DNA of 64,000 bases, from assembly GCF_001427105.1 (NCBI RefSeq), contig NZ_LMGI01000002.1, forward strand, positions 1,406,651 through 1,470,650. The letters run 5' to 3'. The position numbers and the translations under genes are program-made. A model generated the notes under the pieces. It searched no databases and was not told where the DNA came from. It saw only the letters and a program-made list of their open reading frames with translations. Within the stretch, counting starts at the first letter, position 1; every line of letters begins with the position of its first letter. This DNA is from Sphingopyxis sp. Root154. Lineage in GTDB: Bacteria > Pseudomonadota > Alphaproteobacteria > Sphingomonadales > Sphingomonadaceae. This document shows, piece after piece, positions 1 through 7,775 of the stretch.

Positions 1-309
1 GAGCCGGTCGAAGCGCGACTGATGGACCATCAGCGTCACATCGCCGCGGCGGGCGCCCGGGCCCTCAAGCGGCGCACGAAGCCAAAGGCTGCCCTGCTGA
101 TAGTCCGTGGGCGAGCCGCTGCACGAAAAGCGAAGCGTGGGCAGGCTGCTGTCGCGCGCTACGGTTCCGCTCTGCGCATGGCAAAGGTCGCGATCGACGT
201 CGAGCGTAACCGCCGCCGCCGGCCCCGCCCAGAGCGCGAGCACGAAGGCGGCAAAGCCAAGCCCCAGCCGGCCGCACAGGTGCGCCAGAAGATATGCCGC
301 CGCGATCAT
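1..309 (-). CDS. N-terminal fragment of an exported protein (runs off left edge)
   Basis: Only the first 103 residues are visible; the frame is open to base 1. The ATG at 309 is preceded closely by a G-rich ribosome binding site. Residues about 14-32 are hydrophobic and end in a GPAAA stretch, so a signal peptide or signal anchor with cleavage near residue 33 is likely. The rest contains two cysteines (CHAQ and CSGS regions) and no motif I can place. It could be the periplasmic sensor end of a membrane signalling protein such as a diguanylate cyclase, but that is a weak inference. It is transcribed in the same direction as the DUF1905 gene and comM upstream. Confidence 0.6.
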   Translation of the reverse strand, partial: MIAAAYLLAHLCGRLGLGFAAFVLALWAGPAAAVTLDVDRDLCHAQSGTVARDSSLPTLRFSCSGSPTDYQQGSLWLRAPLEGPGARRGDVTLMVHQSRFDRL

Positions 310-377
310 CCCTACCCCATCGCATCAATATGTTCGGAAATGTTTACCACCATCGGGGGAGCCTCGCGAGCCTAGGG

Positions 378-677
378 TCAGGCCCCAAGGCGGCCGACGC
401 GCATCCGGACCATGATCCGATCACCGAGGCCCACGGCTTCGGATCGCTGGACCGCGACCTTTATCGGTAGCAGATAGGTCCCCTCGCGCGGGAAAAGCGA
501 GGTAGCGAATGCCGTTTCTCCCACCCTTGCCGCCACGGGGACGACGCCCCAGCCATAGCTCTCGGTCATTGCGGCGTGGCGGATGGCACCGACATGTTCG
601 TCCGGAACCGGCGCAAAAAGAAAGGGGGCCGGCCCGCGCCATTCGATGATCTCCGCCTCGAAAACGACCTCCTCCAT
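378..677 (-). CDS. DUF1905 domain protein
   Basis: A 99-residue protein that looks like a complete DUF1905 small beta-barrel domain: FEAEIIEWRGPAPFLFAPVP near the start and LPIKVAVQRSEAVGLGDRI near the end. The function of the family is unknown. A TTG three bases upstream could also be used, but the ATG at 677 overlaps the comM stop as TGATG, so translational coupling to comM is likely. No signal peptide or membrane segment is visible. Confidence 0.8.
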   Translation of the reverse strand: MEEVVFEAEIIEWRGPAPFLFAPVPDEHVGAIRHAAMTESYGWGVVPVAARVGETAFATSLFPREGTYLLPIKVAVQRSEAVGLGDRIMVRMRVGRLGA

Positions 678-2185
678 CAATTTCTCGGTGCCTGCCGCCG
701 ATAGCTGAGCGCTTCGGCGATGTGGATGCGCCCGACATCTTCGCTGCCCGCCAGATCGGCGATCGTTCGCGCGACGCGCAGGATTCGCGTATAACCGCGC
801 GCCGACAGCCGCATCGCTTCAGCCGCCTGCGCGAGCAGTTTACGTCCCGCTTCGTCGGGGGTCGCGACGGCTTCGAGCAGCTCGCCGTCGATCTCGGCAT
901 TGGTTCGCGCCTTGTGCGTTGCATAGCGTACGGTCTGCGCCGCGCGCGCGGCCGCCACGCGCGCCGCGACCTCGGCACTGCCCTCGGCGGGCGGCGGCAG
1001 GACGAGGTCGGCGGCGCTCACCGCCTGCACCTCGACATGCAGATCGATGCGGTCGAGCAGCGGCCCCGATAGTTTCGCCTGATAATCGGCGGCGCAGCGC
1101 GGCGCTCGGCTGCACGCGAGCGCGGGATCGCCGAGATGGCCGCAGCGGCACGGGTTCATCGCCGCGACCAGCTGGACGCGCGCCGGGAAGGTGACATGCG
1201 CGTTGGCGCGCGCAACGCTGACTTCGCCCGTCTCGAGCGGCTGGCGCAGCGAATCGAGCACGCCGCGCTGGAATTCGGGCAATTCGTCGAGGAACAGCAC
1301 GCCCAGATGCGCGAGGCTGACCTCGCCCGGCCGCACGCGCAGCCCGCCACCGACGAGCGCGGGCATCGATGCCGAATGATGCGGGCTGCGAAACGGCCGC
1401 GCGCGGATCAGGCGTCCGCCCTCGAGGTTCCCGGCGACCGACGCGATCATCGACACTTCGAGCGCCTCGGCGGGCGTAAGGTCGGGCAGGATGCCGGGCA
1501 TGCACGCCGCCATCAGCGACTTGCCCGCACCCGGCGGTCCCGACATCATCAGGTTGTGCGCGCCGGCAGCGGCGATTTCGAGCGCGCGCTTGGCGGTCTC
1601 CTGCCCCTTCACCTGGCGCAGGTCGGCGGTGCGCACCGGCGCTTCGACCTCGCCCGGCACCGGCGCCGCGAGCAGGGCATTGCCCCGGAAATGGTTGAGC
1701 AGCGACAGGAGGTCGGGCGCGCCAAGCACCTCGACATTGCCCGCCCACGCCGCCTCGGGCCCCTGCACCGCAGGGCAGATCAGCCCGAGCCCGGCGCTGC
1801 CCGCATGGATCGCGGCGAGGAGCACGCCGGGCGACGCCGCCACGCGCCCGTCGAGCCCGAGTTCGCCGACGACCACATAAGAGGCGAGCGTCTCGGCATC
1901 GATGACGCCCATCGCGCCGAGCAGCGCGAGCGCGATCGGCAGGTCGTAGTGCGAGCCTTCTTTCGGCAGGTCGGCGGGCGACAGGTTGACGGTGATGACC
2001 TTGGGCGGGAGCGACAGGCCGATCGCGGCGATCGCGGCGCGGACGCGCTCGCGGCTTTCGCCCACCGCCTTGTCGGGCAGGCCGACGACGACGAAGCGCG
2101 GGACGCCGGGGGTGATCTGGCACTGCACCTCGACCCCGCGCGCGTCGATGCCGAGATACGCAACAGTAGAAACGACTGCGACCAT
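677..2185 (-). CDS. comM: YifB/ComM family Mg-chelatase-like AAA+ ATPase
   Basis: A 502-residue protein with the full YifB/ComM layout: an N-terminal ChlI-type domain (residues 20-140), then an AAA+ domain with Walker A GPPGAGKS at about 216-223 and Walker B VLFLDE at about 296-301, a Cys-rich loop beginning NPCRCGHLGD near 340, and a C-terminal Mg-chelatase lid. The family drives branch migration during recombination and natural transformation. The frame extends up to 2326, but the ATG at 2185 sits behind a run of six G and starts the conserved sequence MVAVVSTVAYLGIDA, so this start is chosen. It is divergent from tetR and coupled to the DUF1905 gene downstream. Confidence 0.92.
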   Translation of the reverse strand: MVAVVSTVAYLGIDARGVEVQCQITPGVPRFVVVGLPDKAVGESRERVRAAIAAIGLSLPPKVITVNLSPADLPKEGSHYDLPIALALLGAMGVIDAETLASYVVVGELGLDGRVAASPGVLLAAIHAGSAGLGLICPAVQGPEAAWAGNVEVLGAPDLLSLLNHFRGNALLAAPVPGEVEAPVRTADLRQVKGQETAKRALEIAAAGAHNLMMSGPPGAGKSLMAACMPGILPDLTPAEALEVSMIASVAGNLEGGRLIRARPFRSPHHSASMPALVGGGLRVRPGEVSLAHLGVLFLDELPEFQRGVLDSLRQPLETGEVSVARANAHVTFPARVQLVAAMNPCRCGHLGDPALACSRAPRCAADYQAKLSGPLLDRIDLHVEVQAVSAADLVLPPPAEGSAEVAARVAAARAAQTVRYATHKARTNAEIDGELLEAVATPDEAGRKLLAQAAEAMRLSARGYTRILRVARTIADLAGSEDVGRIHIAEALSYRRQAPRN

Positions 2186-2311
2186 ATTCCCCCCGGAACA
2201 GCACCGGTGTGCCCCCTTTGTTCCGAAGCCATGTTTAGGCGAAGTGGCGGGAAGGTCGAGTCTTTTTGCAACTTCTCGATCATCGCGCACATCGCCGATG
2301 TTTATGCCCAT

Positions 2312-2340
2312 TTGACAACATACCAACTAGTCGGTATGTA
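2312..2340 (+). promoter_or_regulatory. Sigma-70-type promoter of tetR and the detox array
   Basis: A perfect -35 TTGACA (2312-2317), a 17-bp spacer and a -10 TATGTA (2335-2340). The predicted transcription start (2346-2348) falls on or next to the tetR ATG at 2348, so the message would be leaderless. The spacer holds a TetR-type palindrome. Confidence 0.75.
2318..2339. promoter_or_regulatory. TetR-type operator palindrome in the tetR promoter
   Basis: A 22-bp inverted repeat, ACATACC-N8-GGTATGT, with a near-palindromic centre (AACTAGTC). It fills the space between -35 and -10, so a bound repressor would block RNA polymerase. Its shape matches operators of autoregulated TetR-family repressors; the likely ligand is the protein encoded 8 bases further on. 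Binding is inferred from sequence only. Confidence 0.72.
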
Positions 2341-2347
2341 GATTCGC

Positions 2348-3037
2348 ATGACGACGAATCAGCCCCCCTCGATCCCCGCAGCCGCCGCCCGCGATGTCCC
2401 CCTGGCGGGCGGCGGCACCCCCGGGGTCCGCGCTCCCCGCGGCAGTGCGCGCGCCAAGCTGATCGCCGCGGCGCATGCCACGGTGCGCAAGCAGGGTTAT
2501 GCGGCGACGACGGTCGATCAGATTTGCGCGGCGGCGGGCGTGACCAAGGGCGCCTTTTTCCATCATTTCGCATCGAAGGAAGAGCTGGCGATAGCGGCGG
2601 CCGAGGGCTGGACCGAACGCGCGCGGCCGATGTTCGAACGCGCGCCGCATGTCAGCCTCGAGGACCCGCTCGACCGCCTGCTCGGCCATATCGATTTCCG
2701 CCTGTCGATGCTCGACGGCCCCACGGAAGATTATACCTGCTTCGTCGGCACGATGGTGCAGGAAGCCTATGCGACGAACGACCGCATCCGCGCGGCGTGC
2801 GAGGCGAGCATCAACGCCTATTGCCAGGCGCTCGCGCCCGACATCCAGGCGGCGATGGACGTTTATGGCGTGCCCGAGGACGTCACCGCGATCGGCCTCG
2901 CCCAGCATGTTCAGTCGGTGCTGCAGGGCGCCTTCGTTCTGGCGAAAACGACGAACGACCCGGCGATTGCCCGCGGCACCGTCACCCATTTGAAGCGTTA
3001 TGTCCGGATGCTGTTCGGCGCGGGAAGCGCGCCATGA
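2348..3037 (+). CDS. TetR/AcrR family transcriptional regulator
   Basis: A 229-residue regulator with a TetR_N helix-turn-helix at about residues 35-82 (ARAKLIAAAHATVRKQGYAA, then TVDQICAAAGVTKGAFFHHF) and a C-terminal ligand domain resembling TetR_C groups of AcrR-like repressors. The first 30 residues are a Pro/Ala/Gly-rich extension. The ATG at 2348 is the only usable start before the DNA-binding core, because an in-frame TAG lies at 2339-2341. The gene stands first in a long co-directional array of VOC and GST genes, with a 72-base gap to the next, so it probably represses itself and the array until an electrophile or similar inducer binds. Confidence 0.9.
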   Translation: MTTNQPPSIPAAAARDVPLAGGGTPGVRAPRGSARAKLIAAAHATVRKQGYAATTVDQICAAAGVTKGAFFHHFASKEELAIAAAEGWTERARPMFERAPHVSLEDPLDRLLGHIDFRLSMLDGPTEDYTCFVGTMVQEAYATNDRIRAACEASINAYCQALAPDIQAAMDVYGVPEDVTAIGLAQHVQSVLQGAFVLAKTTNDPAIARGTVTHLKRYVRMLFGAGSAP

Positions 3038-3109
3038 TGCGACGGGTAATTGCCGCCGCGCACCGCGCACGCTGACATCAACGAACCAATACCCCCAAGG
3101 AGAGAAGAG

Positions 3110-3544
3110 ATGCCCAAGATGATCTTCGTCAACCTGCCGGTCGCAGATCTCGCCAGGTCGAGGGCCTTCTACGAAGCAATCGGCTTCACCAACGAGCCCC
3201 GCTTCAGCGACCACACCGGCGCCGCCATGATGTGGTCGGACACGATCGTCGTGATGATCCTGACCCACGACAAATGGAAAGGCTTCACCGACCGCCCCAT
3301 CCCGCCCGCGACGTCGAGCGAGGTGTCGCTGGCGCTGGCGCTCGACAGCCGCGAAGCGGTCGACGCGATGATCGAAGCGGGCGCGGCGCACGGCGGCACC
3401 GCCGACGTCAACCCGGTGCAGGATTATGGCTTCATGTATGGCCGCGACCTGCTCGACCCCGACGGCCATGTCTGGGCCCCCTTCTGGATGGAGCCCGCGG
3501 TCGCCAATGGCGAGCAACCGATGCCCGCAGTCGCCGCCGAGTAG
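3110..3544 (+). CDS. VOC family (glyoxalase-fold) protein
   Basis: A 144-residue single-domain protein of the vicinal oxygen chelate superfamily. It opens with MPKMIFVNLPVADLARSRAF and ends with LDPDGHVWAPFWMEP, both typical of the glyoxalase/bleomycin-resistance fold. The reaction is unknown. The start at 3110 follows AAGGAGAGAAGAG, which overrides the longer open frame beginning at 3050. It is a close paralogue of the next gene, pointing to a local duplication. Confidence 0.88.
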   Translation: MPKMIFVNLPVADLARSRAFYEAIGFTNEPRFSDHTGAAMMWSDTIVVMILTHDKWKGFTDRPIPPATSSEVSLALALDSREAVDAMIEAGAAHGGTADVNPVQDYGFMYGRDLLDPDGHVWAPFWMEPAVANGEQPMPAVAAE

Positions 3545-3629
3545 AACGGCGGTGAAGCGGACGACCCGCCGATCGCCGGCGCCGCAAACCAACCCGAATA
3601 AACACCCCCCCAAAAAAGGAGAGAAGACG

Positions 3630-4067
3630 ATGCCCCAGATGATTTTCGTGAACCTGCCGGTCACCGACCTCGACAAGTCGAAAGCCTTTTACGAGGCGGT
3701 TGGCGCGGCGAACAACCCCGCCTTCACCGACGACACCGCCGCCTGCATGGTGGTCGAGGAAGGGTCGATCCACGTCATGCTGCTGACGCATGAAAAATGG
3801 GCGACCTTCACGTCGAAGAAAATCCCCGACGCGCACACGACCGCACAGGTCCTGCTCTGCGTGTCGGCCGACAGCCGCGACGCGGTCGACGGACAGGTCG
3901 ACAAGGCGGTCAAGGCGGGCGGCAAGGCCGACCCGACCCCGACGCAGGACTTCGGCGGCTTTATGTACGGCCGCAGCTTCGAGGATCCCGACGGCCATAT
4001 CTGGGAAGTGATGTGGATGGACCCGACCGCGATCCCCGCCGGCGAACCCGCCGAAACGGCCGCCTGA
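3630..4067 (+). CDS. VOC family (glyoxalase-fold) protein, paralogue of preceding gene
   Basis: A 145-residue protein that lines up with the preceding VOC gene over its whole length (MPQMIFVNLPVTDLDKSKAF at the start, EDPDGHIWEVMWMDP at the end). The ribosome binding site AAGGAGAGAAGACG is almost the same as that of its neighbour. Proteins of this subgroup are often annotated as glyoxalase-like or extradiol-dioxygenase-like with no proven substrate. No signal peptide. Confidence 0.88.
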   Translation: MPQMIFVNLPVTDLDKSKAFYEAVGAANNPAFTDDTAACMVVEEGSIHVMLLTHEKWATFTSKKIPDAHTTAQVLLCVSADSRDAVDGQVDKAVKAGGKADPTPTQDFGGFMYGRSFEDPDGHIWEVMWMDPTAIPAGEPAETAA

Positions 4068-4090
4068 CGAGCATAGGGAGGAGGAAGAGG

Positions 4091-4507
4091 ATGACCGATA
4101 ATATCCCCACCAAGGGCCAGTTGATTGCCGGCCGCGTTTTGAGCGGCCTTGTGATCCTCTTCCTGCTCTTCGACGCCGGGCTGAAGCTGGTGTCGCCCGA
4201 AACGGCGATCAAATATAGCCCGCCCGGCCTCGGATGGCCGCTCGAGATCGGCACGATGTATCTGCTTGGGCTCCTGCTGCTGATCCCGACCCTGCTCTAT
4301 ATCTGGCCGCGCACCGCGATCCTCGGCGCGATCCTGATCACCGGCTATCTCGGCGGCGCGATCGGCACGCATGTGCGCATCAATAGCCCGCTGTTCAGCC
4401 ACAGCCTGTTCGGCGTCTACCTGGGCTTGATGCTGTGGGGCGGCCTGTGGCTGCGCGATCCGCGCCTCCGCGCGCTGATCCCGCTCAGGGCAGGAGCGAG
4501 CGCATGA
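4091..4507 (+). CDS. DoxX-like four-helix membrane protein
   Basis: A 138-residue protein with four hydrophobic segments (about residues 12-32, 52-72, 78-95 and 107-122). The stretch VILFLLFDAGLKLVSPETAI, the central LEIGTMYLLGLLLLIPTLLY and GAILITGYLGGAIGTHVR are typical of DoxX-like proteins. These inner-membrane proteins are linked to redox and thiol stress in some bacteria, but no role can be assigned here. It overlaps the next gene as ATGA. Confidence 0.82.
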   Translation: MTDNIPTKGQLIAGRVLSGLVILFLLFDAGLKLVSPETAIKYSPPGLGWPLEIGTMYLLGLLLLIPTLLYIWPRTAILGAILITGYLGGAIGTHVRINSPLFSHSLFGVYLGLMLWGGLWLRDPRLRALIPLRAGASA

Positions 4508-4722
4508 GCTTTCAGGCCTATATCGACAATGTCGAAACCAAGACCGGCAAATCGGCCGGCGCGCTGAAGGCCATCGCGATCGAAAAAGGCCTCGCCGACG
4601 AAAGCGGCCTCGCCCCGGGGATCAAGGCGGGTGCGATCATCGACTGGCTGAAGGCCGATTACCACCTCGGCCATGGCCACGCGATGTCGATCGTCGCCTG
4701 GATCAAAGGCAAACGGTCCTAG
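4504..4722 (+). CDS. DUF4287 domain protein
   Basis: A 72-residue protein that is a complete DUF4287 domain: MSFQAYIDNVETKTGKSAGA at the start and WLKADYHLGHGHAMSIVAWI near the end. The start codon overlaps the preceding stop (ATGA), so it is probably translated by coupling. The family is small, cytoplasmic and of unknown function, and is often found near glyoxalase-like and START-domain genes. Confidence 0.8.
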   Translation: MSFQAYIDNVETKTGKSAGALKAIAIEKGLADESGLAPGIKAGAIIDWLKADYHLGHGHAMSIVAWIKGKRS

Positions 4723-4753
4723 CCTCCGTCTTTAGAACAAGAGGAATAGTCGA

Positions 4754-5725
4754 ATGACAAACCACTCCTCCAGTTGGAGCTTCGTGCCCGTCTTCGCGCT
4801 GCTCGCCGCCGCGAGTGCCGCCGCGGCCTTGCCGCAGCCGGCGCACGCCGCGCCGCCCGCAGCCGCCCCCGCAGCCGCCAAGGCCGCAGCACCGGTTACG
4901 GTCCGGAATGGCGACGTCGATGTGAACGGCACGCGCATCCATTACCAGCTGCACGGCGATCTCACGCCCGGCAAGAACCCGCTGCTCGTGCTCCACGGAG
5001 CGTTCATGTTCGCCGACGCGATGAAGCCGCTGATCACCCCCCTGGCCGCGACGCGCCCGGTGATCGCGATCGACGCGCGCGGCCATGGCCGGTCGGGCGG
5101 GGTCGACGGCAAGCTCAGCTATGACCTGATGGCCGAAGACGCCGCCGCCGTGCTCGCCAAGCTCGGCGTGAAACAGGCCGACGTGCTCGGCTATTCGATG
5201 GGCGCGTCGACCGCGATCGCGCTTGCGGTGCGCCACCCCGCACGCATCGGCAAGCAGGTGGTCCTGTCGGGAACCTCGCGACTCGACGGCTGGTATCCCG
5301 AAGTGCTGGCCGGCATCGCAGAGCTGACCGCGGCGACCTTCGCCGGCAGCCCGATCGAGACGGGTTACAAGAGCCTGTCGCCGACGCCCGAGAAATTTCC
5401 GAGACTGGTCGAGAATATCAAGACGCTCGACGCCACGCCCTTCGCCTATTCCGACGAACAGCTTCGCGCGATCCCAGGCAAGACGATGGTGATCATCGGC
5501 GACGCCGACGGCGTCAGGCTCGATCACGCGATCCAGCTGTTCAAGCTGCGCGGCGGCGGCGACATCGCCGCGGCGACGCAGGGTTTCATGACCGAAGCCC
5601 CGAAGGCGCGGCTCGCGATCCTGCCCGCGACATCGCACATCGGGATCATGAGCGAAGTGCCCGCGATCGTCGCGATGGTCGTGCCCTTCCTCGACGACAA
5701 GGCCCCGCCACCGCCCGCGTTCTGA
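4754..5725 (+). CDS. Exported alpha/beta hydrolase
   Basis: A 323-residue hydrolase. Residues 1-32 form a signal peptide ending AHA, followed by a low-complexity Ala/Pro linker to about 48. The fold then shows the oxyanion strip LVLHGAF (81-84), the DARGHGRS strand and the nucleophile elbow GYSMG with Ser148; a candidate acid lies in IIGDADG and the histidine in ATSHIGIM. It is therefore likely a periplasmic esterase, lactonase or related enzyme. The ATG follows GAGGAAT. It is the only clearly exported soluble protein in the array. Confidence 0.87.
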   Translation: MTNHSSSWSFVPVFALLAAASAAAALPQPAHAAPPAAAPAAAKAAAPVTVRNGDVDVNGTRIHYQLHGDLTPGKNPLLVLHGAFMFADAMKPLITPLAATRPVIAIDARGHGRSGGVDGKLSYDLMAEDAAAVLAKLGVKQADVLGYSMGASTAIALAVRHPARIGKQVVLSGTSRLDGWYPEVLAGIAELTAATFAGSPIETGYKSLSPTPEKFPRLVENIKTLDATPFAYSDEQLRAIPGKTMVIIGDADGVRLDHAIQLFKLRGGGDIAAATQGFMTEAPKARLAILPATSHIGIMSEVPAIVAMVVPFLDDKAPPPPAF

Positions 5726-5767
5726 CCCCGTTTTCCTCGCCATCGAATAACCGAGAGGAGTTTCATC

Positions 5768-6442
5768 ATGCCCGTCGATCCGAATGCGACGATCGAAATC
5801 ACCGGCTATCAATGGGTGCCACCCTTCGCCGAGGGGCGCATCAAGGACCTGCGCATTCGCTGGGCGCTGGAAGAGATCGGCCGCCCCTATCGCGAGCGCC
5901 TGATCGGCGGAATCTTTGAGGAGAAGCCACCGGAATATCTGGCGGACCAACCCTTCGGACAGGTTCCGGCGTTCAAGGAAGGGGACGTGGCGCTGTTCGA
6001 ATCGGGTGCAATTCTGCTCCACATCGGCGAGCAGGACGAACGCCTGTTGCCGCGCGGCGCGGCAGCGCGTGGGCGCGGCATCAGCTGGATGATCGCCGCG
6101 CTGAACAGCGTCGAGCCGATGTTGCAGGTACTGGTTATTTTGAGCGTCGCGGGAGCGAATCACGACTGGCAGGAAGCCGCAAAGGACGCTGCGCGACCGT
6201 TCGCCGAGAAGCGGCTGGCGCAACTGTCGCGCGCGCTTGGCGATCGCCTGTGGCTGGACGACAGCTTCACCATCGGCGACCTGGTCATGATCGACGTTCT
6301 GCGCGCCGTGCCGACGCCAATGCTCGCCGCACATCCCAACCTCGCCGCCTATATCGAGCGCGGCACACAGCGGCCCGCATTCGGACGGGCGCTTGAGGCG
6401 CAGCTCGCCTCTTACGGAAAGCATGCGACGCAAGACGCGTGA
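5768..6442 (+). CDS. Glutathione S-transferase family protein
   Basis: A 224-residue cytosolic GST. The N-terminal thioredoxin-like domain contains the glutathione-site pattern FGQVPAFKEGDVALFESGAI (cis-Pro and the Glu-Ser pair), followed by an all-helical C-terminal domain with FTIGDLVMIDVLR. The sequence before the first beta strand is about 15 residues longer than usual. It is paralogous to the next gene. The start follows GAGAGGAGTTTCATC. It probably conjugates or reduces an electrophile; the substrate is unknown. Confidence 0.87.
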   Translation: MPVDPNATIEITGYQWVPPFAEGRIKDLRIRWALEEIGRPYRERLIGGIFEEKPPEYLADQPFGQVPAFKEGDVALFESGAILLHIGEQDERLLPRGAAARGRGISWMIAALNSVEPMLQVLVILSVAGANHDWQEAAKDAARPFAEKRLAQLSRALGDRLWLDDSFTIGDLVMIDVLRAVPTPMLAAHPNLAAYIERGTQRPAFGRALEAQLASYGKHATQDA

Positions 6443-6473
6443 TTTCTGCCATCTGTTCGAAAGGAGAGTCATC

Positions 6474-7145
6474 ATGTCCGTGAACCAGAACGCCAAGCTC
6501 GAGATAACCGCCTTCGACTGGGTCCCCGATTTCGCGCGCGGCTATGTCCGCGACCTGCGCCCGCGCTGGGCGTGCGAGGAAATCGGCCTCGATTATGCCG
6601 AGCATCTGATCAGCGCGATCAACCGCCCCGCCGACCATTTCCTGTTCCAGCCATGGGGGCAGGTTCCTGTGCTCAACGACGGCGGCATCCGCCTGTTCGA
6701 AAGCGGCGCGATCCTGCTCCACCTCGCCGAAAAGGACGCGCGGCTGATGCCCCGCGATCCGCAAGCGCGCGCCAACACGCTCGCCTGGCTGTTCGCCGCC
6801 TATAACAGCGTCGAACCGATGCTGTTCGAGCTGGGCAATGTCGACATTTTCTCGACCGAAGAGGAATGGGCGAAGCTGCGCCGCCCGAGCCTGATCGAAT
6901 TCATCCAGGGCCGGCTCGGCCGCCTGAACGACGCGATTGGCGACAAACAATATCTCACGGGCGAATTCAGCGTCGCCGACATCGCGATGGCGACCGTGCT
7001 GCGCGAAGGCGTCGAGGCCGGGCTGATCGCCGAACAGCCGCGACTGCAGGCATATCTCGACCGCTGCCTCGCGCGGCCGGCGTTCCAGCGCGCGATGGAC
7101 GCGCAGCTCGCCGCGTTCAGCGAAGAGAATGGCCCGCCCGCCTGA
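6474..7145 (+). CDS. Glutathione S-transferase family protein, tandem paralogue
   Basis: A 223-residue GST with the same N-terminal extension and layout as the previous gene (EITAFDWVPDFARGYVRDLR against EITGYQWVPPFAEGRIKDLR). The glutathione site reads WGQVPVLNDGGIRLFESGAI and the C-terminal domain carries FSVADIAMATVLREG. The start at 6474 follows AAGGAGAGTCATC; the longer open frame lacks such a site. The pair is a tandem duplication that has clearly diverged. Confidence 0.87.
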   Translation: MSVNQNAKLEITAFDWVPDFARGYVRDLRPRWACEEIGLDYAEHLISAINRPADHFLFQPWGQVPVLNDGGIRLFESGAILLHLAEKDARLMPRDPQARANTLAWLFAAYNSVEPMLFELGNVDIFSTEEEWAKLRRPSLIEFIQGRLGRLNDAIGDKQYLTGEFSVADIAMATVLREGVEAGLIAEQPRLQAYLDRCLARPAFQRAMDAQLAAFSEENGPPA

Positions 7146-7182
7146 CAACCCGCCCTCTCAACCCCTCCCCAGGAGAGAGACC

Positions 7183-7740
7183 ATGACAGCTCCGCTGTTT
7201 GCGCAAATATCGGTGTCGCTCGACGGCTTCATCGAAGACCCTGACAAGAATATCGACTGGATGACCGAGGATGCATCGGTCGACGCGCTGCACACGCGCA
7301 CGCTGGATGAAATCGGCGGCATGATCTTTGGCCGCATGGCGCATGCCATGATCGCCGATTTCTGGATCGATGCGGCGGGGCAAACCGGCCTGCCGTCCGA
7401 TCTGGCACAGCAGACCGAACGGATGACCGCGCTGCCCAAATATGTGCTGACACACGGCAGCGATGTTGGCGGCTGGACGCAAAGCCACGCGATCACGCTG
7501 GGCGATGTGGCGCGCCTCAAGGCCAAAGCGACGAAGCCGATTGCCGTCTTCGCGGGGGCGGGCGCGATCCAGTCCGTGCTGGGCTCCGGGTTGATCGAGG
7601 AGCTGCGGCTGATCCGTTACCCCGTCGTACTCGGCGGCGGCACACCGCTGTTCGCGGCCGACGGCAAGCGGCGCCAACTGGTGCCGTTGGGTCAGGAGAA
7701 ATTTGCATCGGGGGCCACACTGGAGCGTTTCAGAATCTGA
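7183..7740 (+). CDS. Dihydrofolate reductase-like (RibD C-terminal) family protein
   Basis: A 185-residue protein of the RibD_C / DHFR-like fold: QISVSLDGFIEDPDKNIDW at the start, GRMAHAMI in the middle and FAGAGAIQSVLGSGLIEELR with YPVVLGGGTPLF near the end, the usual NADPH-fold signatures of this group. It is a stand-alone domain of the YyaP/YwjB type, whose members are rarely characterised, and is not expected to be the housekeeping DHFR. Ribosome binding site AGGAGAGAGACC. Confidence 0.85.
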   Translation: MTAPLFAQISVSLDGFIEDPDKNIDWMTEDASVDALHTRTLDEIGGMIFGRMAHAMIADFWIDAAGQTGLPSDLAQQTERMTALPKYVLTHGSDVGGWTQSHAITLGDVARLKAKATKPIAVFAGAGAIQSVLGSGLIEELRLIRYPVVLGGGTPLFAADGKRRQLVPLGQEKFASGATLERFRI

Positions 7741-7775
7741 AGGGACGCCCCGAACCCAAATGAAGGAGAGAGAAG

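Noticed and set aside
2186-2326. N-terminal extension of comM by 47 residues
   Set aside because: The ATG at 2185 has a strong G-rich ribosome binding site and starts the conserved sequence; the extension would run into the tetR promoter.
4703-6496. A 597-codon minus-strand open frame
   Set aside because: Antisense to the hydrolase and a GST; no recognisable domain.
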